From CAYSPO01 sp964432945 (lineage in GTDB: Bacteria; Bacillota; Clostridia; Tissierellales; Peptoniphilaceae): a stretch of DNA of 64,000 nucleotides. Numbering within the stretch: the first letter of the stretch is position 1; each line of letters opens with the position of its first letter. The position numbers and the translations under genes were made by a program. The notes beneath the pieces were generated by a model. The model was not told the origin of the DNA, searched no databases, and saw only the letters and a list, made by a program, of their open reading frames with translations. Location: NCBI GenBank assembly GCA_964432945.1, contig CAYSPO010000001.1:26788-90787 (forward strand), read 5' to 3'. This document shows, one piece after another, positions 7,566 to 15,505 of this stretch.

Positions 7566-8351
7566 ATGAAATTAGTTGTTGATAATTTATGTAAATCTTA
7601 TTCGAATTCAGGAGAAGATAATCATGTTTTAGAAAATATTAGCTTTTCAGTTGAAGAAGGAGAGGTTGTAACCCTTTTAGGTCCATCAGGATGTGGAAAG
7701 ACAACAACTTTAACTATTATAGCAGGTTTCAATGATTATGATTCAGGTCAAGTTTTATTAAATGGAGAATTAACAGACAAACCAGGTCCTAATAAGGGTT
7801 TTATGTTTCAAAACTATGCATTATTTCCTTGGATGACGGTAGAAGAAAATATTCGCTTTCCAATGAAGCAATTAAAATATGATAAAGAAAAAATCGATAA
7901 AAGAACTAAGTATTTATTAGATCTGGCTAGGTTGACTAAATACAAGGATTATTACCCTCATCAAATATCTGGGGGTATGAAACAAAGAAATTCTTTGGTG
8001 AGAGCATTAGCTCTTGAGCCAGAAATTTTATTGATGGATGAACCTCTTGGGGCTTTAGATATTGAAATGAGACAAAGTCTTCAAGATCAATTATTAGAAA
8101 TATTTGATGATCTAAAATTAACAGTAATAATAGTAACCCATGATGTGGAAGAAGCAATTTACTTGAGCGATAGAGTAATACTTATGTCCACAAATAAGGG
8201 TGAGATTATTTTGAACGAAAAAATAACTATGCCTCACCCAAGAAAAAGAAAAGATCCTCAATACCAACAATATGTAGATTTGTTATCAGAAAAGTTTATA
8301 GAAGCAAGTAAAAAAGGAGCACAAGCTCAAGGAAGTAGTGAAGATGAATAG
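7566..8351 (+). CDS. saoA: ABC transporter ATP-binding protein (SaoA-type)
   Basis: 261 residues of the nitrate/sulfonate/taurine importer class: Walker A GPSGCGKTT, Q-loop FQNYALFPWM, signature ISGGMKQRN, Walker B ILLMDEPLGALD and switch His in VTHDVEEA are intact. It abuts the permease stop with no spacer and overlaps the lyase gene by 8 bases, so it belongs to the same transcript and powers the SaoB/SaoP (and perhaps SaoX) importer. No selenocysteine here. The C-terminus is a polar tail ending GSSEDE. Confidence 0.9.
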   Translation: MKLVVDNLCKSYSNSGEDNHVLENISFSVEEGEVVTLLGPSGCGKTTTLTIIAGFNDYDSGQVLLNGELTDKPGPNKGFMFQNYALFPWMTVEENIRFPMKQLKYDKEKIDKRTKYLLDLARLTKYKDYYPHQISGGMKQRNSLVRALALEPEILLMDEPLGALDIEMRQSLQDQLLEIFDDLKLTVIIVTHDVEEAIYLSDRVILMSTNKGEIILNEKITMPHPRKRKDPQYQQYVDLLSEKFIEASKKGAQAQGSSEDE

Positions 8352-8988
8352 TAAAATAGATATTTCAGAAGTTCTTACACATGAAGATAATTTAACTTCA
8401 GATGAAAAGTTTTATAGATTAAAAATTGTAGAAAAACTGGCAACAGAAGATAGACCTATTAGATTAAATGAGCTTCCAGAAATAAGCTCTCAAATGTATG
8501 AAATTCTCCACGACAAAGGAGCTATTGTATTAGATGAAAATAAAGAAAATATAATGTATGCTTACCCTGTTTCAGGGCCGCATACAAACCATGAAATTCA
8601 TTTGGCAGATGGCAGGGTCTTTCATTCTATGTGTGCTATAGACTCTCTTGGCTCTACTTTTACCTTTGGACAAGATTTAACTATAAAATCTCAGTGTTCT
8701 ACCAGTGGAAAAGAAGTTATTGTAGAAATAGAGAATGGAAAAATTAAATCTACAAATGCTGATGATATTTATGCTATTCATGTTGATTTAAATGCATTTG
8801 AAGAATGGTCAGCTAGCTGCTGAAATGTTATGAATTTTTTCCGTGGGAAAGAAAACATGATTGAATATTACGAAGGAAATGAACTTGACGAAAAGACTAG
8901 CTTTGGTCTTGATTTAGATACAGCATTTAAAGTAGGAAAAAAAGTTTTTAGTGTTGAACATACCTTATATGAATTTGTAGTTAAGTAA
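8344..8988 (+). CDS. saoL: MerB-like organometal lyase selenoprotein (SaoL-type)
   Basis: 214 residues with TGA 8821-8823 as Sec160; start ATG 8344 after a GGAAG site. It resembles alkylmercury lyase MerB: winged-helix-like N-terminus, then HSMCAIDSLG with Cys97 and Asp100, then a second half with EEWSASC-U-NVMNFF giving Cys159-Sec160, and HTLYEF near the end. Plasmid MerB uses Cys96, Asp99 and Cys159 to break the carbon-mercury bond; here the equivalent C-terminal pair becomes Cys-Sec. Ending at the TGA would remove the last 55 residues, so recoding is favoured. Substrate is inferred to be an organometal(loid); mercury itself is not proven. Overlaps saoA by 8 bases. Confidence 0.87.
8821..8858 (+). 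promoter_or_regulatory. SECIS element of saoL
   Basis: Outer stem ATGTT (8825-8829) / AACAT (8854-8858); inner stem TTTCC (8838-8842) / GGAAA (8846-8850) with a GTG loop 20-22 bases after the TGA. Confidence 0.75.
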
Positions 8989-8999
8989 GGAGGGATTGG

Positions 9000-10070
9000 A
9001 TGTTTTTGTCATATATTAAAGAAATTTTACTCGCTTCATTAGATTTACTTAACGGTACATCCGCTTGGCTTATTGCAAGTTACCTTTTAGCAGGACTTAC
9101 AAGAGATATAATTTCACCAGCTAGGCTGCAAAAGTCTTTAGGGAATACAAAAATATCCTCTATTATAAAATCTACATTACTAAGTATGTGTTTACCTGTA
9201 TGTAGCTGTGGATCAGTTCCCTTAGGTATAAGTATGTATGAATCAGGGGCTTATGTCGGGCCAACCTTAGCATTTTTTGCAGGCTCTCCTATCTTAAATC
9301 CAGCTTCAATTATTTTGAGCTTTGGTTTGTTAGGTAAAGAAATCACTCTTATAAATATTGGAGCAGGTTTAATTTTACCTATTATAATCGGAGTTTTGGG
9401 AAATAAATTAGCTGGCGATGAGCTTATGGATACCAAAATTCAAAAAGAGATAGAAAATATTAAAATTGAAAAAGATGAAAGATCTATTTTCTCAAAAATG
9501 AAATCAGGACTTAAATGGGTAAATAGTGAATTTGCTGTTAATTCTAGCAAATATATAGTTTTTGGTATGCTTTTTGGAGGGTTTTTATTAGTATCTTTTC
9601 CTCAAGCATTTATTCAAAAATATCTCGGTGATCCGGGAGTTATGACACTTTGGAATGTTGCACTTCTGGCTACTCTTATGTATGTATGTGCAGTAGGGCA
9701 TATTCCTTTTATTGCAGCTTTGATAGCTAGTGGGGCATCCCCTGGAGCAGCTATAACATTTTTAATGGCAGGAGCAGCAACAAATATTCCAGAAATTATA
9801 AGTATAGGATCAATGATTGGTAAAAAAACAGCAGCCATCTATACTATTGTAATTAGTTCATTTTCTATGCTTGTAGGTATGATTACAAACAAGTTATTAA
9901 TGCCTGGGTTTCAAAGGCAAATTGAATATGATGAAGTTGATAAAGCTATAAATACTGCTAATAGTCTTTTATTAAGTTTTCCTGATTGGGTTAAAAACTT
10001 ATGTACTGCTATTGTAATAATTTATTTTCTAAAGGCAATGTATAATTCTTTAATTAGAGATAGGATTTAA
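9000..10070 (+). CDS. saoE: UPF0718/DUF318-family permease (SaoE-type efflux protein), copy 1
   Basis: 356 residues, ATG 9000 with AAGGAGGG in the tail of the lyase gene. About eight to ten membrane spans in two halves; the first carries CLPVCSCGSVPLGISMYESG and ends in AFFAGSPILNPASIILSFG, the second VCAVGHIPFIAALIASGASP. The CxCG motif on a membrane helix is the mark of this permease family, which includes ArsP, the exporter of trivalent organoarsenicals. Placement between the lyase and the Cys-Sec protein suggests it exports the freed metal or a product. Very similar to the protein at 12880. Confidence 0.88.
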   Translation: MFLSYIKEILLASLDLLNGTSAWLIASYLLAGLTRDIISPARLQKSLGNTKISSIIKSTLLSMCLPVCSCGSVPLGISMYESGAYVGPTLAFFAGSPILNPASIILSFGLLGKEITLINIGAGLILPIIIGVLGNKLAGDELMDTKIQKEIENIKIEKDERSIFSKMKSGLKWVNSEFAVNSSKYIVFGMLFGGFLLVSFPQAFIQKYLGDPGVMTLWNVALLATLMYVCAVGHIPFIAALIASGASPGAAITFLMAGAATNIPEIISIGSMIGKKTAAIYTIVISSFSMLVGMITNKLLMPGFQRQIEYDEVDKAINTANSLLLSFPDWVKNLCTAIVIIYFLKAMYNSLIRDRI

Positions 10071-10072
10071 CT

Positions 10073-10615
10073 ATGATTAATCTAGATAGGGAAAAGAGAA
10101 TTATAAATATTTATTATAAGGAAAAGCTAGTTTTAACAATAGACGCAAGCTTAATGACTAAATTTTTTCTTACAGTAATAGTTATTCTAGTTGGTTATAT
10201 AGGCTATATTCAAAACGCTAGTTTTAAAGAAGCAGATTTTGGAGTTGAAAAAGATAATCCACTTTTACTTTATTTTGAAGAAGAATTTCCTAATAATCCT
10301 GTTATCAAATGTAAATTAGGTGATGTAAATAACGATGGTAGAGATGATTTAATAGTTATTTACCAAATGCAGTTTCAAGATGGTAATGAATTGCGAGTGG
10401 TCTTTGATACAGATAATGGATATGAAGTTTCTAATCAAAATAGAGCTCCTTATGAAAACCAAACTATTGAATTAATTGATATAGATAATTCTCCTCCTAT
10501 GGAATTTATTGCATCTGGCTCTAAAAGAGGAAGATATGGCTATGAGATTTATAGGGTTGATAATTCTACTCAGTTAGCCAGCGTCTTTGGAGAGGGAATG
10601 GATGTGTGCTGATAG
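10073..10615 (+). CDS. saoC: Membrane-anchored protein ending in Cys-Sec (SaoC-type), copy 2; selenoprotein
   Basis: 180 residues ending Cys179-Sec180, encoded TGC-TGA followed directly by TAG 10613-10615. A single membrane span (about residues 28-47) leaves an outside domain with GDVNNDGRDDLIVIYQ, a clear calcium-loop/FG-GAP-like repeat, and SGSKRGRYGYEIYR shared with copy 1. It starts 2 bases after saoE, so the two are coupled. A hairpin of SECIS type follows. The C-terminal redox or metal-binding tip outside the membrane suggests delivery to or from the permease (inference). Confidence 0.84.
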
Positions 10616-10640
10616 GTTTATAAAAAGTTCAGGTGAGCTT
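10610..10640 (+). promoter_or_regulatory. SECIS-like element of saoC copy 2
   Basis: AAGTTC (10625-10630) pairs with GAGCTT (10635-10640, one G-U pair) around an AGGT loop 19-22 bases after TGA 10610-10612. As in copy 1 it lies beyond the TAG stop. Confidence 0.7.
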
Positions 10641-10688
10641 ATATATAAGAAAATCTTATCCATTATAAATTAGCATAAGTAAATATTA

Positions 10689-10721
10689 TTAGACTATAAA
10701 GACGACTTTATAGTTTATAAT
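10689..10721 (+). promoter_or_regulatory. MerR-type operator-promoter of saoX
   Basis: A perfect inverted repeat, arms ACTATAAAG (10693-10701) and CTTTATAGT (10706-10714) around ACGA, lies in a long spacer between TTAGAC (10689-10694) and TATAAT (10716-10721). The core AAAGACGACTTTA differs by one base from the core at 5376-5388, so the same regulator probably acts at both. Confidence 0.68.
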
Positions 10722-10793
10722 AATATTATGATATTGAGTATATATATATTCAACAAATAATGTTATACATAGGTAAAACTTTTAGGAGGAAAT

Positions 10794-12047
10794 ATGAAAA
10801 AGAAAGTATTAGCAAGCATATTAGCTTGTACTCTTATTCTTTCATCTTTTACTGCTTGTAAAAACTCTGGAACATCATCTGTAGAAAAAATCGAATATGA
10901 TCCTGTAGCAGAGCTTGAAAATTTCGAATTAAGAGAAATACCAGAAGCAGATAAAGATTTCAAAATTGAGATGGGCTATAATAACTGTGACCATATGGTT
11001 GGAGCTATTATAGGGGAAGAAGCAGGAATTTATGACGCTTTAGACTTAAATGTAAATGTAACTCAAACTAACAATACAAACATAGCTCAAGCCATGTCAA
11101 CTAATGAAATGCAAGTTGGTTATATGGGAATTGACGGAGCAATAAGATCTCACAATGAAGGAGCACCTCTATTTATGAGTGCTGCAAATCATATTGGTGG
11201 ATCAAGATACTTAGTAGCTTCTAATGATATTAAAAAGCCAGAAGATTTAATTGGTAAAACATTAGGAATTTCTCAAGATACAGCGAATAACCCAGAATGG
11301 TTACAATGGGCAAAAGAATTAGGAATTCCAGCAGAAGCTGAAAACTATGAAATAGTAGAAATAGCACAAAAAGATGGACCTTTAGCTTTAAAAGCAGGAC
11401 AAATAGATGCATTCGCTTGCTGTGATCCGTTTGCTTCACAATCAGAGCTTATGGAAGTTGGCCACATTATGGCAATAGGTTGGGGAACTGATGTAGAACA
11501 AGCTGAAAGTAATGATGCATGGGGCATGTGCTGTATACATGCTATGAACCAAAACTTTGAAAAAGAACATCCAGAACTAGCTCAAAGACTTATGGTAGCT
11601 CATATATTAGCAGTTCAATACTTATATGAACATCCATACAATGCGGCTATGATGTTTGCTGAAGGGTTTGGGACAACACCAGAAGTTGGTTTATTAACAG
11701 TATATATGAAGACTGTTGCTGAAGGTAGAACAATAACTTGGGAATTTGATGAAGAAAACCTTAAAAACTTCGTAAAAGAGTATGAAGATTGGAATGTTGA
11801 TCCAGAGAAAATTCCTGATTTAAGTAAAATAGAATCATTTATGGGTAAAAATATGCTTGAAGAAAGCAATATTATGCACTTTGAGGATTACCTAGAAGAA
11901 TCAAATTTAGATGAAGTATTCCCACTTGGAATGCCATTTGAAGATTGGTTAGCGAAAGCTAAAGCAATAGATGGTATTGATAATGAAATGGGTAATGATA
12001 TTAAAGTTCCAGAAATTTACCAAGAACAAGGATACTCAGCTAACTAA
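10794..12047 (+). CDS. saoX: ABC substrate-binding lipoprotein with two Cys-Cys motifs (SaoX-type)
   Basis: 417 residues, AGGAGG site, signal peptide with lipobox FTAC. NMT1/SsuA-type binding fold: MGYNNCDHMVGAIIGEEAG at the start, then QVGYMGIDGAIRSHNEGAP. Two vicinal cysteine pairs are present, AFACCDPFASQ and WGMCCIHAMN, plus Cys in NNCDH; in a binding protein of this class they could hold a soft metal. From memory, relatives can carry Sec at such a pair; here all are Cys. It has its own MerR-type promoter and terminator, so it may be expressed apart from the ATPase and permease it probably serves. Confidence 0.83.
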   Translation: MKKKVLASILACTLILSSFTACKNSGTSSVEKIEYDPVAELENFELREIPEADKDFKIEMGYNNCDHMVGAIIGEEAGIYDALDLNVNVTQTNNTNIAQAMSTNEMQVGYMGIDGAIRSHNEGAPLFMSAANHIGGSRYLVASNDIKKPEDLIGKTLGISQDTANNPEWLQWAKELGIPAEAENYEIVEIAQKDGPLALKAGQIDAFACCDPFASQSELMEVGHIMAIGWGTDVEQAESNDAWGMCCIHAMNQNFEKEHPELAQRLMVAHILAVQYLYEHPYNAAMMFAEGFGTTPEVGLLTVYMKTVAEGRTITWEFDEENLKNFVKEYEDWNVDPEKIPDLSKIESFMGKNMLEESNIMHFEDYLEESNLDEVFPLGMPFEDWLAKAKAIDGIDNEMGNDIKVPEIYQEQGYSAN

Positions 12048-12055
12048 AAAATTAA

Positions 12056-12090
12056 AATAATAGGATCATTTATGATCCTATTATTTTGTT
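12056..12090 (+). terminator. Terminator after saoX
   Basis: Arms at 12056-12068 and 12073-12085 (core TAGGATCA / TGATCCTA, 13 bp perfect) with loop TTTA, then a T-rich stretch. Confidence 0.85.
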
Positions 12091-12184
12091 ATTATCAATT
12101 AGTATAAGAAATTTTTATGATAAAGAATGATTATGCTTAATGAAATTAAACTATGCTAAAATATAGTAAGTAAGAGGAGTGTGT

Positions 12185-12448
12185 ATGAGAGATAAGGTTT
12201 TAGTGGAATTTATCAACACTTGACCTAGTTGTGATTCACTTGGCAGGTCGGTTCAAGAAGTAGCATCACAATTTGGAGATAAGGTCGAGGTAAAGCTTTA
12301 TTTCGCAGGAAAAGATGTTGAATATATTGCCAAATATGGAATGATATATTCAGGGACGATGATAATTAATGAAACTAAAAAAGTACAAAGACTTAGCAGA
12401 TCTAATATTGAAAAAGAAATTAGGGCTGCAGTAGAAGAAATTCAGTAA
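12185..12448 (+). CDS. saoT: Thioredoxin-like selenoprotein with UPSC motif (SaoT-type)
   Basis: 87 residues from ATG 12185 (AAGAGGAG upstream). The TGA at 12221-12223 is codon 13, giving VEFINT-U-PSCDSLG, a thioredoxin-fold active site with the first Cys replaced by Sec. The rest follows the small thioredoxin plan: beta strand KVEVKLYFAGKD, then MIYSGTMIINE in place of the cis-Pro loop, then a helix. A hairpin follows the TGA. Otherwise the gene would be a 12-codon stub, which explains why simple gene finding misses it. It is followed 17 bases later by the DsrE-like gene. Likely reduces or relays for the other Cys-Sec proteins. Confidence 0.83.
12221..12249 (+). promoter_or_regulatory. SECIS-like element of saoT
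   Basis: GACCT (12222-12226) pairs with AGGTC (12245-12249); an inner GTG/CAC stem (12231-12233, 12237-12239) closes an ATT loop. Somewhat weaker than the other hairpins here. Confidence 0.62.
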
Positions 12449-12465
12449 AATATTGGAGGTATTTA

Positions 12466-12798
12466 ATGAGAGTTGCTTACGTAATGGGTTCAGAAAATGC
12501 TAGAAAGACAGTTAGAGATATGATAGTTCCACAAATGGAAGCAAGGGAACATGTTGCAGAAGTTGTAGCAATGTTTTTTACATATGACACAACTTTTATG
12601 CTGTTAAAAGATACTGATCTTGGAAATAGACTTCAAAAGTTAGCTGATGAAAAAGGCTTGATGATAGTTGCTTGTGACCAATGTGTTATTGAAAGGGAAA
12701 TTGATGATAAGCTTATTCCTGCAGCAAGTTTAGGATGCTTTCCAATGGTTTATGGAGCATTAAATAGTGCAGATATAGACCAAGTTATATCCATCTAA
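12466..12798 (+). CDS. saoD: DsrE-related protein (SaoD-type)
   Basis: 110 residues, ATG 12466 after TTGGAGG. Rossmann-like DsrE/DsrF fold: MRVAYVMGSENARKTVRDMI, VAEVVAMFFTYDTTFMLLKD, then MIVACDQCVIERE with two Cys spaced CDQC and SLGCFPMVYG. DsrE-type proteins carry sulfur as persulfide on a conserved cysteine, so a sulfur or selenium relay is plausible. It shares a transcript with saoT and ends before a strong hairpin. Cytoplasmic, no signal peptide. The specific role in this set is not known. Confidence 0.8.
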   Translation: MRVAYVMGSENARKTVRDMIVPQMEAREHVAEVVAMFFTYDTTFMLLKDTDLGNRLQKLADEKGLMIVACDQCVIEREIDDKLIPAASLGCFPMVYGALNSADIDQVISI

Positions 12799-12817
12799 TC
12801 GGATTAATGTACTTGAA

Positions 12818-12857
12818 ATAAGCATCAATCTTAAATTAGATTGATGCTTATTATTTT
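12818..12857 (+). terminator. Terminator after saoTD
   Basis: Perfect 14-bp stem, arms 12818-12831 (core AAGCATCAATC) and 12838-12851, loop TAAATT, then TATTTTT. Confidence 0.85.
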
Positions 12858-12879
12858 TGCGAAATATGAGAGGTGAGAA

Positions 12880-13974
12880 GTGAATTTTATTAGAGAAGTA
12901 ATTTTAACAGCATTAGAACTATTAAACGGAACATCAACATGGATAGTAGTAAGTTACATAATAGCTGGACTACTTCATGATGTTATATCACCAGTAAGGT
13001 TTCAAAAAGGCTTAGGTAATACTAAATTTTCTTCTATTGTAAAGGCAACCTTATCTGCTATGATTATTCCTATATGTAGCTGTGGATCTGTTCCTTTAGG
13101 AATCAGCTTATATTATTCGGGAGCTTATCTAGGGCCAACCCTAGCATTCTTAGCATCGAGCCCATTTTTAAATCCAGCAGCAATTATTATGAGTCTAGGA
13201 CTTTTAGGTTGGGAGATAACTTTAATTAATATAATAGCAGGGCTTTTCCTTCCTCTTTTAATAGGGGTAATTGGAAATAAAATAGGTGGAGATGAATTAA
13301 GAAAGCCTATGCTAGAAGAAGAAATAGTTAATATTTCTTTAGAAGAATCAGACGATAGAAGTCTTGTTGAAAAATTTAAATCAGGATTAATTTGGGTTTC
13401 TAATGATCTTGCATTAACTTTAAGTAAATATACAGTCTTGGGAATGCTTTTAGGAGGATTGATATTATCTATTTTTCCAGAAAGCTTTATTCAAGAATAT
13501 TTAGGTAATCCTTCATTATTATCCTTGATGAATGTAGCAGTAATGGGAACGATAATGTATGTTTGTGCAGTAGGACATATTCCATTTATTGCAGCTTTAA
13601 TAGTAAGCGGAGCATCTCCAGGCTCAGCTATTACTTTTTTAATGGCAGGAGCAGCAACAAATGTTCCAGAATTATATAGTATATATAAAATGATAGGAAA
13701 GAAAACAGCAGCTATATATGGATTTATTGTAACAATTTATGCTTTTATTATCGGATATATCACAAACTTAATTTTAATGCCAGGATTTAAGCCAGTAGCT
13801 GATTTTTCTCAAGCAAATAAATCGATTGAAATTGCAAACAGATTTCAATTTACAATTCCAGATCCAATTAACTGGATTTGTACAGTAATATTATTAATAT
13901 TTTTTATAAAAAGTATTCGTCCATTTTTAGAAGATTTTGCTTACAAAATAAAAGGATTTTTTATAGAAGATTAA
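12880..13974 (+). CDS. saoE: UPF0718/DUF318-family permease (SaoE-type efflux protein), copy 2
   Basis: 364 residues from GTG 12880, preceded by GAGAGGTGA. It closely parallels copy 1 along its whole length: IIPICSCGSVPLGISLYYSG with CxCG, SSPFLNPAAIIMSLG, VCAVGHIPFIAALIVSGASP and FLMAGAATNVPE. It lies behind a terminator, so it has a separate transcript or depends on readthrough. Two paralogues in one cluster suggest different substrates, opposite directions, or a heteromeric pair; none can be chosen from sequence. Confidence 0.86.
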   Translation: MNFIREVILTALELLNGTSTWIVVSYIIAGLLHDVISPVRFQKGLGNTKFSSIVKATLSAMIIPICSCGSVPLGISLYYSGAYLGPTLAFLASSPFLNPAAIIMSLGLLGWEITLINIIAGLFLPLLIGVIGNKIGGDELRKPMLEEEIVNISLEESDDRSLVEKFKSGLIWVSNDLALTLSKYTVLGMLLGGLILSIFPESFIQEYLGNPSLLSLMNVAVMGTIMYVCAVGHIPFIAALIVSGASPGSAITFLMAGAATNVPELYSIYKMIGKKTAAIYGFIVTIYAFIIGYITNLILMPGFKPVADFSQANKSIEIANRFQFTIPDPINWICTVILLIFFIKSIRPFLEDFAYKIKGFFIED

Positions 13975-14012
13975 TAAAAAGTAAAACTCAGAAAAAATAG
14001 ATAATATATTGT

Positions 14013-14060
14013 AAAAATAACTATATTTAATTCTAATAAAAGATATGGTTATTTTTATTT
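14013..14060 (+). terminator. Terminator after second SaoE-type permease
   Basis: Arms AAAAATAACTATAT (14013-14026) and ATATGGTTATTTTT (14043-14056, one G-U pair), followed by further T residues. Confidence 0.72.
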
Positions 14061-14539
14061 GTTTTTATAAATACACTTATTGAAAATAATAATATCTCTC
14101 AAATTATTAAGTTAAATTAACAAAGAATTAACAAAATATAAAAATATTTTTGAAAAATATGATAAATTTTGTTTATGATATAGTCTTTAATTTATAAATC
14201 ATATTAATTACATCTAAAATAGGCTATTTATAATAAGCTATGCTTATCAAATGAGTTATGAATAAAATAACATAATCTAAAAAGTAGTTTATATATGTTA
14301 AATTTAAATCGACCGAGATATTTATCTAAGGTAAATAAATTTTTAATCGTTATAATATTTTTCTAAAAATAAATTAATTTAGAAAATTTTTTATTGTGTA
14401 AAAGTAAAGTTTTTGTATTTTTAAGAAAGATTTGAATAATTTATTTTCTTTATTATAAATAAGTATTTAGAAAAATATTTATATATAAATTAATTAAATA
14501 TTAATCTATAAAAATAGGTTAAGGATAGTAGGTTATTGT
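14061..14539. other. Intergenic region upstream of the peptide/nickel-type ABC operon
   Basis: Very AT-rich and without a credible reading frame. It must hold the promoter of the 14540 operon, and several TATAAT-like hexamers are possible, but none stands out with a matching -35 box. I see no repeat or RNA gene. Confidence 0.5.
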
Positions 14540-15505
14540 ATGAAAAGTTATTTAAGAAAAAGAATATTAACAAGTATTTTTACAATTTCCTTTGCTTTTG
14601 TTCTTACATTTTTCTTAGTTAGACTAGCACCAGGAAATCCAGTTAGAATGCTTGCTGGGGTAGATTCACCTAACCCAAAGCAAATAGAAAAATTAAACGA
14701 AGTTTATGGCTTAGATCAGCCTGTAGGAGTACAGTTTGCTAACCATATAAAAGAAATATTCAAAGGGAATTTTGGATATTCTTATAAGAGCAATAGACCA
14801 GTTACTGAGATTATTTTAGAAAAGGTTGGACCTACTCTTATATTATCTTTAACAGCCAGTATTATTTCTGTAATTTTAGGAACTATATTAGGGCTTTATG
14901 CCGGACGAAACCAAGGATCTGTATTTGATAGGGTACTTATAAGTATTTCTTATTTTACTGATGCCTTGCCTGTCTTTTGGTTAGCTTTGATGTTAATAGT
15001 TATATTTGCTACTAAACTTGGCTGGCTTCCTACAAGTGGAATGTATAGTGTAAGAAATAGTTATGAAGGTGTTGATAAGTTTTTAGATCTTCTGAAACAT
15101 ATGATTTTACCTATAGCAACTATTGTAATTGTCAGAATACCTTACTTTTTTAGGATAACCAGATCTTCAGTAATTGGAGTTATGAATGACAATTTTATTA
15201 GAACATTACGTGCTACTGGTATGGACGAAGATTACATATTCAACAAATACGTCCTTAGAAATGCTTTAATACCTGTAATAACTGCTTTTAGTATGTCTTT
15301 AGCATCAGTTATAGCAGGAGTTACTTTAATTGAGATAGTTTTTGCATGGCCAGGAATGGGAAGAGTTTTAATGGATGCTATAACTGGGAGAGATTACTCT
15401 GTTATTTCAGGCTTATATCTGATGATATCAATTTCTATCTCAGTTTTTATGCTTTTTACAGATATTATTTATGTACTGGTAGATCCAAGGATGAAATTAG
15501 AATGA
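14540..15505 (+). CDS. Peptide/nickel-type ABC transporter permease (DppB-like)
   Basis: 321 residues with the DppB/OppB layout: FFLVRLAPGNPVRMLAG after the first membrane helix, the outside loop GNFGYSYKSNRPV, and the permease coupling loop IRTLRATGMDEDYIFNKYVL before IAGVTLIEIVFAWPGMGRV. About six membrane segments. First of five genes that form a complete importer (two permeases, two ATPases, binding lipoprotein). Its TGA overlaps the next start (ATGA). Substrate could be oligopeptides, nickel or a metallophore; sequence does not decide. Confidence 0.9.
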   Translation: MKSYLRKRILTSIFTISFAFVLTFFLVRLAPGNPVRMLAGVDSPNPKQIEKLNEVYGLDQPVGVQFANHIKEIFKGNFGYSYKSNRPVTEIILEKVGPTLILSLTASIISVILGTILGLYAGRNQGSVFDRVLISISYFTDALPVFWLALMLIVIFATKLGWLPTSGMYSVRNSYEGVDKFLDLLKHMILPIATIVIVRIPYFFRITRSSVIGVMNDNFIRTLRATGMDEDYIFNKYVLRNALIPVITAFSMSLASVIAGVTLIEIVFAWPGMGRVLMDAITGRDYSVISGLYLMISISISVFMLFTDIIYVLVDPRMKLE

